In this document: positions 33,211 through 44,662 of the stretch, piece by piece | How positions within the stretch are numbered: position 1 is the stretch's first letter | Layout of the letters: every line of letters starts with the position of its first letter | DNA from: Oikopleura dioica | Lineage: Eukaryota > Chordata > Appendicularia > Copelata > Oikopleuridae | Length of the DNA stretch: 64,000 nt | Assembly (NCBI GenBank): GCA_907165135.1 | Contig: OU015570.1 | Location: forward strand, 2,259,525 to 2,323,524 | Reading direction: 5' to 3' | Notes under the pieces: model-generated | The model's input: the letters and a program-made list of their open reading frames with translations, nothing else | What the model was told of the DNA's origin: nothing | Database searches by the model: none | Program-made: the position numbers and the translations under genes

Positions 33211-34080
33211 CAGAGTTGGTAAAAAAGTATACTTCACTCGCCCTTCAGAACAGGGTTCGGTATTTTGAATTCGCCGAAAAATTCGCCAATACACGCAGCG
33301 AATATGCTCTTTTCTTAAGCGAATGAGCGATTGTTCGCGAATCGCCTATTCGGGCGAATATTCGCTCGAAATTGAGCGTACAGCCCTGGATTGGCTGAAC
33401 TCCATGGCCGCGGGTGAGAAAAGGGTGGCGCCCGCGAGCTATAAGGTTATTTAGGCGGTGAAGATAAAATTATAGGCTGCGCAACGTCAAAGCCCGACCA
33501 ATCAGAGCGCGCGGAAATTTCTCAGAATTTCTCAGAATTTTTCAGAAATTCGCTGAATTTCTGAAAAATTCTCAGAGAAAATTCGTTTTCATTCGTTTTG
33601 AATATTCGCTCAATAGAGAATATTCGTAAACGAATACATAGAAATTCAAATGAAAAACGAATAATTTCGCGAATTCAAAATACCGAACCCTGCTTCAGAA
33701 TGAAGTTTACTTCATGAAGTATACTCCAGGGAGTTGCAGGGCTTTGAAGGGCGTGAAGTGTACTTCCGCCCTTCCCTCTACTTCAACCGCCCTTCCGCCC
33801 TTCACTCTACTTCAACTTGGTTCTGTCGGCCACCAGAATCCATCCACCAGAATTTTTTCAAATTTTGCGCATATTGGCTCTCAGGCGCCATGATTTAAAT
33901 CACGCTGATTGTAGCAGATGAAGTGACAGCTAAAGTTTTCGATAAGAACCGATAGCTGAATTATACTTCAGCGCGTGAAGTATACTTCAGAGCCATTTCG
34001 TACTTCACCGCCCTTCAAGAATGAAGGGCGCCCTGCAGATTTTTGAAGGGCGGGGGGAAGTATACTTTTTTCCAGCTCTG
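33211..34080. mobile_element. hAT-like MITE (outer)
   Basis: The 8-bp duplication GTCCGGGC (33203-33210 and 34081-34088) flanks termini CAGAGTTGGTAAAAAAGTAT and inverted ATACTTTTTTCCAGCTCTG. The interior repeats GAAGTATACTTC and CGCCCTTC words. CAGAG ends and an 8-bp duplication are hallmarks of hAT. It hosts the MITE at 33251-33692. Confidence 0.85.
33251..33692. mobile_element. hAT-like MITE (inner)
   Basis: The 8-bp duplication CTTCAGAA (33243-33250 and 33693-33700) flanks perfect inverted termini CAGGGTTCGGTATTTTGAAT. 442 bp. The interior repeats GAATTTCTCAGAATTT and ATTCG-type words. It was inserted into the outer hAT MITE. Confidence 0.88.
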
Positions 34081-34099
34081 GTCCGGGCTGATCTAGAGA

Positions 34100-35200
34100 G
34101 GCCAAAATTATTTTTTTTGTCAAAAATAATTTTTTCAAGGCCCCTCAGAGCTTCCCCCTATGTCCCCACCATGCCCGTCTCAGGCTCTTTGCGTCATGAT
34201 CCCTCGTTAGTCATTTGGATCGCGGCGCGGGAGGCATCCTCCTCCGCGCATCGCGAGTTACGCAATGCCCCAGCGCACATGGCCAGTGAGGCCAAGGCCC
34301 GCGCAGCTCCACAAGACTCCCTCAATGCCCATATTTCTTGGCGAGGAAGACCTTTATTATATTTTTGTAAAAATAAGGGTATTACTATGTTTATTAAGGG
34401 GGTCACTAAGTTTTTAAGTCAAAAAAAAAATGAAAAACGAAAAAAAATACTTGTTTTTAGCGTTAAAGCTATAATTTTTCTATTATTTTCATCTTTGAGG
34501 TGCGGCTTTTTTGCGGCTTAAGCGCGGCTAAAAAATAGAAGAAAAAAAGGGGACAAAATAATAGCCCTAGGGCATTTCCTATTGAAAAAAAGCCATATTT
34601 CATGATTAAAAAAAAACTAAATTTCAATCGGCTCTAGAATTTTTCCGACAAAAAATTTTTCTCAAAATTTTTAGGGACTTCTTTGGACCCTAGAATTCAC
34701 CCAAAAAAATATCTAGCCTCGGGACCAACATCCGGAAAAATATTCCCACCCTATTCCAAACCTTTCCTCCCATGACTCTCCTAGTCACGGTAAGAAAATA
34801 GGAATATTCTGAATCCAGGTTGAACTCAGTAAACCTCGTGAAAAACGGCGGGCTGAGAAGGCATCCCATTATCGAATTTTGTGCCGTGCCGTGCCGGTGC
34901 CGCTGGAAAATTTTCTCATATTTCCATCCCTGTCCTAGATGAACCTTTTTCAATGGAAGTGTTGTACCGTGTGTCACAAGGAGTCGCTGTCCAGGTCTTG
35001 TTGTCCTATAATCCCCTCCTCGAGGAAGGAGAATCCAAATCACTCCCAGCTGATCCTAAAAACTCCTTGGAAACTTATTGCTTAGCATCTCCGCTTACGT
35101 CTGTATGAAATTTCGCTCATCGTTATTTCCTTTCACCAAATACTGCTTTTCATGTAGAGTCCCTGGACGATACTCTAGGCTAGTTTTCTATGCTCCAGGA
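34100..35200. other. No supportable gene
   Basis: A 166-codon plus frame at 34021-34521 begins inside the hAT MITE and reads through T-rich DNA. Minus frames at 34690-35043 adjoin the decayed region at 35208-36460 and could be a further fragment of it, but no motif supports this. Confidence 0.35.
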
Positions 35201-35207
35201 GGTGCGC

Positions 35208-36460
35208 CCTGAGCAGTATCGGGAACGGTGGCCGCCTTAGCCTCCCTGATGGTCTTCTTCACAGCATAATAGCCCTGTGGACCCAAGCCTGGATCCGCAG
35301 ATTGCCTGGTGACGTCGGTATACTAGCAATTCCCGCCACCACATAGAAACAGGTTCAGAGCTCTCGCCCCAATCTTAGCTGGAAAGAGATTCCTCATTGA
35401 AAACCAAGGCTTGGCGGGATCTGGCTCTTGTCCCCCGCCGATGTTAAACGTGTAGTAGCGGCTACTTTCTGTTGTCCGGTTTATCTGACTTTCCAAAATT
35501 CGCATCTTTGTAACCATATGAGTCGGTAGAGCTGATTGTGTATTGGCCAAACTCATAAAGGCTGTGATCTTCAGAGCAGTGAGATCAACCTGATGCAATG
35601 TCTGTGTCTTAGGATCAATGTTCTCGGCGTTGTGCACCTCCATGTAAATCTGCTCGCCCAATGCTTTCTTTGTGACATCTTCTCGTTCTGCTGGGAGTCC
35701 TACTGGACTTCACCCTGTAGTTGGAACTCAAATCTTCCTTGCTCCGACTGGAACTGCTTCTCTCATTCCTGGGCATCTTCCTGCCCGGGCTGGCCAGCAG
35801 TCTCTCGTGTGCTGGGTAATGCGTGATTGCGGAATACGGCTGGAAAACATCTGGTTAGGGTATCCAAGTATCCTTGAAAGTGTGGCTGATATGCTGAGGC
35901 CACCCATCAACCTCTGGTCCTCCGAAGATTGGTCCGACCTGATCCACATCAGGTGGTAACAGGTTTGACAAAGCTCGTGGGCGATGTTCTTCTGGGCCTG
36001 AAGCTGGGATATCCAAATCTGCGCCCCACTCTGTTTTATGGGGATTTTTTGTGGCGTACAAAGACTCCAACACAGGATCTTCTGGAACTTCTTCCAATGT
36101 CTCTGGTTCTGCTGCTCGAAGATCTGCGATGGCACCCTCTGACACTACTGTTGCTGCTTCGTGTGCCGGTGCGGCGGCGTACTCCTCCACTTTTCTCTAG
36201 ATCCTCCATGTTGTGCTGGTCTACTCTTGGGTACTCAGAGGCCACGGTCTCTCTGCGACATAACCGACAAACCTTATCGGTCATTGAATCTAGCAACACA
36301 GCAGCGTCTTCTATGCACGGGCACAGCTCCTCATCGCGGATCAGGAAATCTGGGACGGCTCCGAACACACTGTCCTCTTGGGATGGGCTCTCAGCTGACT
36401 CATGCTCTGGCCTGCAAGTGAAGCACCCATGTAAGAACTTCTCATGTTCCAATCTCTCCT
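35208..36460 (-). pseudogene. Decayed second coding region, phosphoprotein-like composition (tentative)
   Basis: Successive minus-strand frames carry it: 36452-36190, then 36190-35855, then 35661-35323, ending at a stop near 35208 after GAPPGA. The first part has CRLCRRE and many acidic residues. The middle is Ala/Glu/Pro-rich and looks disordered (EVPEDPVLES). The last part is helical (TALKITAFMSLANTQSAL) followed by a compact tail. At least two frameshifts and several stops are needed. An acidic disordered N-terminus, a helical centre and a C-terminal domain, directly downstream of a larger helical protein, is the layout of a mononegavirus phosphoprotein. The family was not recognised by sequence. 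Confidence 0.35.
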
Positions 36461-37394
36461 CGCTTGGGCTTCTCTCTCGCTCCTCCTGTACCCAGCGTAA
36501 TAAACAAGGGACACATTAAACAAGGGACACATGGAGCATCCAATCACCAGACCCGAGTTTCGGACAATTAGTCCCCAGATCTTTTACTCTGGACTCTGTG
36601 TGAAATAGAATCCCATGGAGGCCATCTTGGTACGGAGCTTTGCGAGGTCCAAAGCAGTGGTCTCTTCCTCATGTAGGACCCGCTGCACAAACAACTCATA
36701 TAGATCAACTCTACTTCTCGATTCTGACCTTGCTGATCCAAGTCTGGTCTTGCTTCTCGAAGAGCTTGAAGGCGCTCTTGAAGTGTAGAGCCAATCTCTG
36801 TCTCTCTCAATAACGGCTAAGGAAGGAGCGATTTTCCATGATTCTTCGCAGGAGCTCAATTTCATTTTCCTCTTCAAATAGGATGCTAAGCCGCTTTCGT
36901 TCTTCGCGAGTTGTCTTGGGCAGAGCGCTGCTAGTATATTCCAGAGTCCTTCGCTCTGTGTCCACTGCTCAATGTTGGTCTAATCTCTTCTTGGTGCCGG
37001 GCAAGTGATTCTGCAGTAAGATAGTAGTCTGCCTTCCGCTCTGGGGGACCATATCCTAACAACGAGGTTGCGGTATCCAGGCCAAAGTAATTCTCGGTTA
37101 TAGCAGTCTCGCCTGCTTTAACGATACGCTGTCTTAGGGTCCCCATGAAGACCACTGTACCAACCAAATGGCCCTGTTGGAATGCTTCCATTACGAACGC
37201 ACGCCTTGGTTTCTCTTGTAAGACAGCAGCTGACTGGGTCATGCTGAAGAAATGTTCGACTGTAAGTAAACAATCACTTTTTTAGGGGTCCTCTCGGCTG
37301 ACTCCCAGCAATTGTCTAACCTCGGTTCTCTGACGATGTCGTGAGAATACGTTATCGAAGCGGGATACTGAGTAGATCACATCTGGTAGCCGTG

Positions 37395-37654
37395 GGGAAA
37401 CGGTCGGTTACAATACCAATCGGTATTCCAATACCAATTTTGGTATTCCAATACCAAAGTCGGCAAAAAATGCAAATTTTACCAAAATTAAAAGTCGGGT
37501 GTGCGCTCCGCGCCTGTATTATACGATACTTTAGGAGTGTTTTTAATAATTTCTCGGGCAAAAAATCGAAATAGTCTAAAAAATTTGGTATTGGAATACC
37601 AAATTTTGGTATTGGAATACCAAAAAAGCTTTGGTATTGTAACCGACCGTTCCC
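37395..37654. mobile_element. MULE-like MITE with GGTATTCCAATACC arms and mini-hairpin core
   Basis: The 9-bp duplication GTAGCCGTG (37386-37394 and 37655-37663) flanks termini GGGAAACGGTCGGTTACAAT and inverted …ACCGACCGTTCCC. The arms are concatenated TTGGTATTCCAATACC palindromes. The centre carries GCGCTCCGCGC (37503-37513). It interrupts the decayed coding region. A second copy is at 60949-61204. Confidence 0.85.
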
Positions 37655-37936
37655 GTAGCCGTGTTCGCATCTCCTTGATTTCTCGATTGGGTTGCACCAC
37701 TGGAGTCAGATAATTTCCCTCCATAGACAGGAACCCTACGTATCTTTCCTAGATCCTCGAAAATTCTCGGAAATGGAGCGCAAAAGATCGCGTCGGAAGT
37801 GATATGAGTTAGGCTTTGTACTCTCAACCACTCCAACTAGCTGCTCTCAGATAATTATCACTGAGACTGGTATCTGGCTCCCCTGAACTTATATTTTACT
37901 CAATTATCTTCTGAGAATTGCCCCAAGAGCTACTTA

Positions 37937-38343
37937 CAGTTTTTATGGAATTTGTGGACATCAAATTTGTGGACATTTTTCAGATTATAAGGGGTTTTCT
38001 TGGGACATATTCAAAAAAAGAGGGTATCAAATTTGTGGACATTTTTTCTCAATTGATATATTATATTTCTAAATTTATGGTCTTACTTTCGTAATTGAAG
38101 CCAATTTTATCTGCAAAGAACTGTTTTTCGTCAAAAATCTTAATTTTTGTTTAGATTTACGTCTTTAGATTCAATCTTGTATCCTTTTCTCATTTTTTTT
38201 GAAAAAAATCATCAAATTTTCTTTCTAGGGAAAAATTTAAACAAGTTCGTTGGGACATTTTTTTCGAGGCTCTTTATCAAATTTGTGGACATTTTTCAGA
38301 AAACTAGGGGACAAAAAATGTCCACAAATTCCATAAATAACTG
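37937..38343. mobile_element. Tc1/mariner-like MITE, copy 4
   Basis: 407 bp between TA dinucleotides (37935-37936 and 38344-38345). It begins CAGTTTTTATGGAATTTG and ends with inverted CATAAATAACTG. It belongs to the GTGGACA subfamily and interrupts the decayed coding region. Confidence 0.8.
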
Positions 38344-39129
38344 TACGTATATTATCTGCACCATAGCATCAAACTAGCAAAGCAGCGAATTATCTAACCC
38401 TTGGCATCCTCGCCCTGAGTTCTTTTCTGCCTAGTCCATTCCTCCCTGCATGATCATTGGAAGTGCAAATCGGATGTTGTCGGTTGTTCAAGCCTCCTTA
38501 GCTGCGTGGTCCTTCCATAAAGCGAACTGTCTAGGAGAAATCTCAGTGATCGCTTAGTGTTCTTCGAGTTTCTCTGGATAATCCTTGTAGTATAAGTCCC
38601 TGTTATCCATTGTTGGTGTCTCGGGCGTGAACTTGGAGTTGAGCTTGCTCAGCGGTGGGTTATCTGGGCTCACTGAACGCGTAGTCAAAGCTCTAAAGTG
38701 GGCTTCGTCCTGGCCTAATTATTCCTTTACCCCCTAGTCTCACTAGTCGTCCCTTCTGGCCCGACTGCCTGGCTCCCCGCTCTGCTTAAATTAATTTTTG
38801 CTAAAATACTTACTCGGCACTTGACTCCAAGAGCATGGCTTGCTTTAACGACCACTTCTTCCAGGCCTGACGATTCTGCTCCCTCTCGCCTGGCGAGTAA
38901 CCTGGCTGATGGCTATCCAGCTGCTCTACTGCCTGCGCCTGCCTTGATGCCTCAGCCCAAAAGGTGCTGCTGCCGACGCCGAGGGCATATGCGCGTGTAT
39001 ACTTGTACAAATTCTGCTCAGACATTGATACTTGCTAAAGGACTACACTGTACTCATCTGCTACTCTATGCCCCCTTACCTGTTCTGCCTTGCAATGCAT
39101 CTGACCAAATGACTGCCTAGGAGATGGAC

Positions 39130-41370
39130 AAAGCAACTGTTCTAGAGACTATGCGCTCTGCTTGCTACAAATGCTGCCATGATTAGTCCCTGCTAGGTCA
39201 TGTCCCTGTTTCTCAACAAGAATTCTCTACCTCCAGGTTCTAGAACCCTGGTTAAGTATTCTTAGTTTATTTTTTTCCGTTCCCACGTCTTACTCTTTTA
39301 TGCACAGTGGGATGAATCAGAGTCAAAGCTGTGTCTTCGCTCAAGTGGTCGTCCACAATTCAAATCCTGGAGAGGCAATGTACTCCGCTCACGCGGTCAA
39401 GGTTTGATGGCTGCAACCCCTCACTGCGAAGACTCAGTTACTACCTTATTGTCATAGTAGCTTCTCTGTTACATCTTTATAAAAAAAAACACATCTTTCG
39501 CATAGCGCAGGAAGAGCCTCTCGTTTGACTATTATCTTGATTCTCTCATATAACAGTTAGCTTTCAATATTCGTGTAAGGTTCTCCCCTCGTCCGAACCA
39601 AAAGCCTCTCTTCCACCGCCCCCGCCTCGAGCCCTATAGGCTCATAACTTTTATCACCTCGACGCCCACGAGCCTCGGGCCCAGCTCCGCGCAACTTTTC
39701 AAATATCACTCACTTGCCAAATTGCAGTCACAGACACAACAGCAAATCAAGAAAACTTAAGGTCAGTTCTAAAGAGATTTTTCCACCGTATCTTCGCCGA
39801 GAGACTGTAATAAATGCTTATACTTTGACTCGAGATGTGTTTTCAGTTGTTTACGATTAGTGTGGAGTAGTTTGAAGAGTGTTACATATATCAGGCCTTG
39901 TCAACATTTTGGTTTTTGGTACATTCATAAAAAAATAGTCAAATTTTATTGACCGTTTAAAAAAACGGAGAGAAATCGGTTAACATCAGAATTACTTAAA
40001 AATATGCTTGATCATAAGAGTGGATATTCTCAGGATATTCGTGGCAGAAAAACAAAGGCACATTTCGGTGTTTAAAATTCTTCCACATCAAAATGGACGT
40101 ACGATTTTGCACTTTTTTTATCTAAATTTAAGATTTGGCTGATGGTGGGAAGATGGTGGGTACCAAATTTGGGGTGTACCGAATTTTGAAAGCTAACTGT
40201 CATATGAGAGAATCAAGATAAAAGTCAAACTGAAGGCTCTTCCTGCGCTATGTGAATGATGTGCTTTTTTTTTATTGAGCACAACTTTAGCGCTCTTGAT
40301 CACCTAAAGTTTGTGGTCGACGAGGTGCCGTATTCAGATATGTCACTGTTTAAGGGTCGCTCAACAATAATTGAGTAATACTAAGGGTGTATTTAAGATG
40401 TTTTGGTCCGTGCAAATTCGATTTCGGAAAAATGCAAAGTAAGGAATCTTGAATGGCCTGTATCTCCTTAAATCACTTAGAGTCATCACCTTAACCCGAT
40501 AACGAGAGTTTGAAATTATGCGATAACGAGAGCGGGAGCACTTAGTGCACCCGGGCCATCTAGAACAATTTTCAGCAAAAAAAGGTCAAAACTGCTTGTT
40601 TTCTCGGTCTGTAAGACGGATTTTACGTCGGAATTTTGAAAAATGCTTTATCTAGAACTCTTTCTCTCTTCTTCGTCTTGAGAATTTGTAATCAAAGAGA
40701 CTTTTTGTATTCTATTCTGATTATTTTCAACGAAGACTTTGAAAAGTACTTGGTGATTTTGAGCTTTTGAATACTTCCGCAAGGTAAAATAGCCTTAAAT
40801 ATTTTTTGAAAAGCAAAAGCATATTAAAAAATTTGGCTCCTTTTGAAAAGGAAACCTCGGCGGGGCACTGATCGGGCAAGAATCACTCCACCGATTTCGT
40901 GTTTTACCCTTGACTTCCTCCGTGAATTAACAGGAGGCAAACATTCATGCATGAACTAACGCATGGGACTAAGTTGGTTTTTTTGTGGCCATTAATTAAT
41001 TGTTTGAAAGATGAAAAGTAATAATGTTTTTTCGACAAAAATAAAAATATGATATTATATAATTATTTTATAATAATTATTGAAATTATTTAATCTAAAT
41101 TTTTATGTGTTATGAAAATAAATTTCATATTTTTTTTAAAGATAGATAAAATATTTATTAATTATATTTCCGGACCGGAAATAAGAGCTTCCGGACCGGA
41201 AGCATGTGTTTATATTAAGAGTGTATATTTATCTTTCTATTTGTAATTACGACGGCCGACTTAGACCATTTCCCTTAATTCAATCAAGTCTTGAGCAAGG
41301 TCAAGCTGGATGCGAAGGAAAGGCCAGAACCATTTGTTGAACACAGTCTTCAGCATGATTCGACCTGAAT
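39130..41370. other. No gene seen
   Basis: About 39330-39440 has an inverted GTCTTCGC / GCGAAGAC pair around B-box-like AATTCAAATCC, too close to any A box to be a tRNA. About 40990-41200 is AT-rich, with two copies of TTCCGGACCGGAA-type words near 41169-41199. Confidence 0.4.
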
Positions 41371-41514
41371 TAATCAACTTATGCAACTTACGCAACATAC
41401 ACAACATACGCAAAATACGCAGCGTTCTGCGTATTTCAGGTTATTGCGCTTTTTGCTGATTTTTTTGTTGTTTATTTTTTCTAGAGCTCAGTCTTGTTTT
41501 CATTATTTTCAATG

Positions 41515-41725
41515 CCTTTTCGAGCGATTACGACTGAAACCGTGTAAATGCCTGAAACCGTGTAAAGTTGAAACCGTGTAAATCTAAAACCGTGTAATTA
41601 CACGGATTCAGCCTTACACGGTTTCAATATGCTGAAATTGTTTGAATCCGTGTAAAGGTAAAAAACCAATCTATTTCGACTAAAACCATGTAAAAATTCC
41701 CTAAATGACTAAAACCGTGTAATTT
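41515..41725. repeat. Clustered ACCGTGTAA words in both orientations
   Basis: GAAACCGTGTAAA and variants occur at least six times in about 200 bp. At about 41585-41632 they face each other (ACCGTGTAATTACACGG, then TTACACGGTTTC), so the centre can form a hairpin. It may be a small foldback repeat. Confidence 0.7.
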
Positions 41726-42441
41726 TTTTCCTCAAAAATTTTTCTTTCTCGTCTGTGGCGTTTTAACTTTTTATTTTAGTGAAGACTGATGATGCAAACG
41801 ATTGAAGAAACAATGAAGTTCATAAAAAGTTGTTATTCTTCCTTGTTTTCATCAATTCTTGCATTTTGAAAATAAATTTTTCATTCAAAATCAGTTGCAA
41901 TCAATGAAGTCCAAAAAACTTGCAAAAATAAGAAAAAAGTACGCAGTAGTTCTTAAATGATCGACATGCATTTGGAGAACCTTCGCATTTCTTTAACTTG
42001 AATTTCTTTTTTATTGACTTCAAATGAATATATCCAAATAAAATTGAAGTGGAACTGACATAAAATTTCGGATAGGGTAAGAATATAAAGTCAAGAATAT
42101 TGCTGAGCTAGTTCTCTGCATACACATTGAGCACTGAAAAGAAAGAACGGAAAGTGTAATGAAAATAACTTCGACCGGTATTGAGAGCGGTAAGCTGAAG
42201 GAGTCTCCAATGATAGATGAGAGTTTGACTCACAAGTTGCAGGATCAGTCGAGTTTGATTTACAATGGGCCGACCGAGTAGACGGCGTAGGAGGCGATAC
42301 TGCAGTGGTTGTCCTTGTTTCATTGGAGCTCGATGTCGGTGAAGAGGAGTTAGTTGAACGTGTCGATAGCCTGAATTAATAAATTTAGATTTGAAAAGTG
42401 TCTTGCTTCTAGAATTCTAGTGATAAAAGTTGTGATCCTAC

Positions 42442-42752
42442 AGGGAATTGTTACTCCTACATCTTGGAGTCAAAAAAGGATGAAAAAAGAGAAATCGTCA
42501 GATAAGAAAACAAGTGCAAAGCACAAAGAAGCCGAAAAGAAAAAAGCTCAAAAAAGATCGCGGGATGAGTTTGACGGATATCACCCGGTCATTCAACCTC
42601 CAAGCCTTCCAAAAGTGATGGATCATTCTGAGTTCGCGACATATTCGGATCCGGAGGTAGAGTTCGATGATCAACGCAGATTTTTTACTTGCATAGGCCA
42701 ACCCCTAGTTTACAGGATAAACGTCGGCAAAAATCTGAATTTAGCAGGATAG
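42442..42752 (+). CDS. Host-like exon, Lys-rich then acidic (unknown)
   Basis: An acceptor-like TGTGATCCTACAG precedes 42442. The frame contains MKKEKSSDKKTSAKHK near an internal ATG (42480), then a basic coiled segment, then HPVIQPPSLPKVMDHSEF. It stays open to 42752, but GGAG|GTAGAG near 42656 is a plausible donor, in which case the exon ends there. Nothing identifies the product. It could be a cytoplasmic tail or nuclear protein exon. Neighbouring frames at 43040-43593 are on the same strand. Confidence 0.35.
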
Positions 42753-43039
42753 ACTTATAAACTATCAATCATTCAATTCTTTAAGTTGCTCTCGATTCAA
42801 ACGCATTCAAATGGCAAAAACGTTTCATTCTTCATATGTTTCATGGCGTCAATTTTCCGTTTTTATGGAAGATCGGCGCGGGATTTCAAGCGCGTAAAAC
42901 TGAAACCAACTGATCAGTATTATGATGATAGTCATGGTAAAATTTGTAATTATTGATACAATTGAGATATTATTTAAAGCTTTTCAATGGAGAATAAATC
43001 TTCGTTGTTTTCGATGTTTCAAAACTAAAGAAATGGCAA

Positions 43040-43593
43040 AAGACGAATCTTTGTGCAATTGCTCAATTCAAGCATATGCAACTTCGATCACGAGATCTCT
43101 AATTGGAAATTGCTCCCTGTTAAACGACCTCATGCTGATGAAGATAAATGCCGAGTAAAATACACTGACATTTGGAAATTTTACGTTGGATATATGGGTC
43201 AAGAAAATGCAGCTAGCGCCAGTGGGTTGAATCCGAAGGCATTTAGAAATTTAATGGAGAAGGAAAGTTTGAAATACCTTTATAATAGAGGATTATGTAG
43301 TTGTTGTTGTCCTTGTGGCAGTTATTGTTATTGTTCCATTCTTCTTTACTAATAAAACAATCAGAAAACTTGAAAAGCATCTATCTGTTGACATGGCAGC
43401 CGAAATATTTGGTGGAAAGAATGCAAAAAATGTTCGTCAGAACGCAAACTACCACAAAAACAAATGCCCAGTCGACGAGGAAGAAGCAATCGTAGCCAAA
43501 GCATACCGTGTTATTGATTTTAGAACCTGGTGGGCCGATCCTTGCTATCCCAAGTACCAACATTCAGTAACGGGTCAGATATCATACCTTTAG
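43040..43593 (+). CDS. Host-like single-pass membrane protein fragment
   Basis: The first part (about 43053-43270) reads NWKLLPVKRPHADEDK and DIWKFYVGYMGQ. Near 43275 the reading must change frame into VVVVVLVAVIVIVPFFF, a clear transmembrane helix at about 43290-43345. A soluble tail follows with HLSVDMAAEIFGG and FRTWWADPCYPKYQ, ending at 43593. A very short intron or a frameshift near 43270 is needed. Product unknown. A convergent minus-strand frame overlaps its 3' end. Confidence 0.4.
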
Positions 43594-43849
43594 AATAGAT
43601 AATTTCTCCATTTTCGTCGCATACTTTGTACTCATCTATGTCTTCAGGCTTCAGAGCACAGCCTTGTTTTCTTTCTCGCTCCTACTCGATTCCAATAAAA
43701 GACCAAAGATTCTTTCTAGCTGACTGAATCTTTTCCATCAACAGTCCATTTTTACACGAGTACCATTCAGTATTTTCACAACAAATATTACTGTAGCCTT
43801 CGAAAGACAAGTCTCCAACGCATTGATTGTTTGTCTCCTTCAGCTCTCT
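43490..43849 (-). pseudogene. Cys-rich exon-like frame with one stop
   Basis: On the minus strand an acceptor-like ATATTTTTAG precedes RELKETNNQCVGDLSFEG. The frame carries a C…CC…C…C…C pattern (NICCENTEW, YSCKNG, GCALKPED, YKVCDENG) and a single TAG after SFIGIE. The spacing recalls small disulphide-rich extracellular domains, but I cannot name the family. It may be a decayed host exon or a convergent gene overlapping the membrane protein frame. Confidence 0.3.
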
Positions 43850-44119
43850 AAAAATATGAATTAATATCTGAGTCCTGAAAAGATTTCTATAAAAAAACAC
43901 AGTTTTTGTGTACGAGTACTGGTACCGCTGCCTCGCGCAGGCGACTTGTTTGTTTATTGGTATGATGATAATTGTAAACCTTTTATATCTATCTATATTA
44001 AGACGGAATGTTTACAATATGCTCGCGAATGGGGCACATTCAACAGCTTATTGTAATAACCGAGGGGATAAGATGCGGAGACAATTGCTTTCGAGGCTTT
44101 GCGGCGCCAAGATACTATA

Positions 44120-44513
44120 TGTAGTGTTTCTCATTAGTCATCCGCCACTTGAGTTCACCGCGCCGCGCCGCGCGCAGTTCACGACCCGCAAAGCGCTATT
44201 CACGACTCGCGAAGCGCATTTCACCACGCGCAAACGCTCCGCCGCCAACCGCGAAAGCACAGTTCACCACGGACTAGGATCAACTCACGACTCACGAAAA
44301 AGTCACTCACCACGGTTTATGAAAACCATATATAAACGATCTTATTTCTCACTGACACAGTTCACACACACACAACACTACTTTTTACTCAGAGACACCA
44401 CAATAAAACTTGCTCTTTTTAACAACGTTCGTCGCTCACTATTTGTATTCCCGCTCGCGAATACGATAAACGCAATTAGTTATCCAACTTATGTACTGTG
44501 AGAAACACGTACA
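44120..44513 (+). repeat. 5' LTR
   Basis: 394 bp. TATATAAA at 44329-44336 is followed by AATAAA near 44402, giving the expected promoter then polyadenylation order. It is identical by eye to 50973-51366. Its first 100 bp are rich in TTCACGAC and CACCACGC words. Confidence 0.95.
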
Positions 44514-44518
44514 TATTT

Positions 44519-44536
44519 TGGTGACTGAAGAAAACG
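44519..44536 (+). promoter_or_regulatory. Putative primer-binding site
   Basis: TGGTGACTGAAGAAAACG begins five bases after the 5' LTR. TGG is the expected complement of a tRNA CCA end. The tRNA was not identified. Confidence 0.6.
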
Positions 44537-44662
44537 GAACTACAATCCAGCTAGAGACAGAGAATTCCTGCTGAAATTATCCTGACGCTCTACAGACCGT
44601 GGTTATCGAAGAGCTGACTCAAGTTATCACAGGTTACACCATTTGCCCATTTTAACGGTGTC

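Larger units (their letters stand above)
36584..39025 (-). pseudogene. Decayed first coding region, nucleoprotein-like position (tentative)
   Basis: Minus-strand protein-like segments follow in order: 39025-38810, 38700-38400, 37836-37664, 37385-36931 and 36877-36584. They are separated by stops and frameshifts, and two MITEs inserted later (37937-38343 and 37395-37654). Segments include YALGVGSSTFW, ITEISPRQFALWKDH and ETAITENYFGLDTATSLLGY, and it ends MGFYFTQSPE. No intron signals or enzymatic motifs are seen. It is intronless, GC-richer than its surroundings and followed by a second decayed frame. I infer an endogenised negative-strand RNA virus N-like gene, but an unknown host or transposon gene is not excluded. 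Confidence 0.35.

Noticed and set aside
34021-34521. 166-codon plus-strand ORF
   Set aside because: It starts inside the hAT MITE terminus and passes through low-complexity T-rich sequence; composition is not protein-like.
39330-39440. tRNA-like element with B-box-like AATTCAAATCC
   Set aside because: The A-box-like word lies too close upstream and no cloverleaf can be drawn; the inverted GTCTTCGC/GCGAAGAC pair does not form an acceptor stem of tRNA length.
44130-44501. Basic His/Thr/Arg-rich ORF in the LTR (also at 50973-51354)
   Set aside because: It is identical in both LTRs because the LTRs are identical. It overlaps the promoter and polyadenylation signals and has no independent support.
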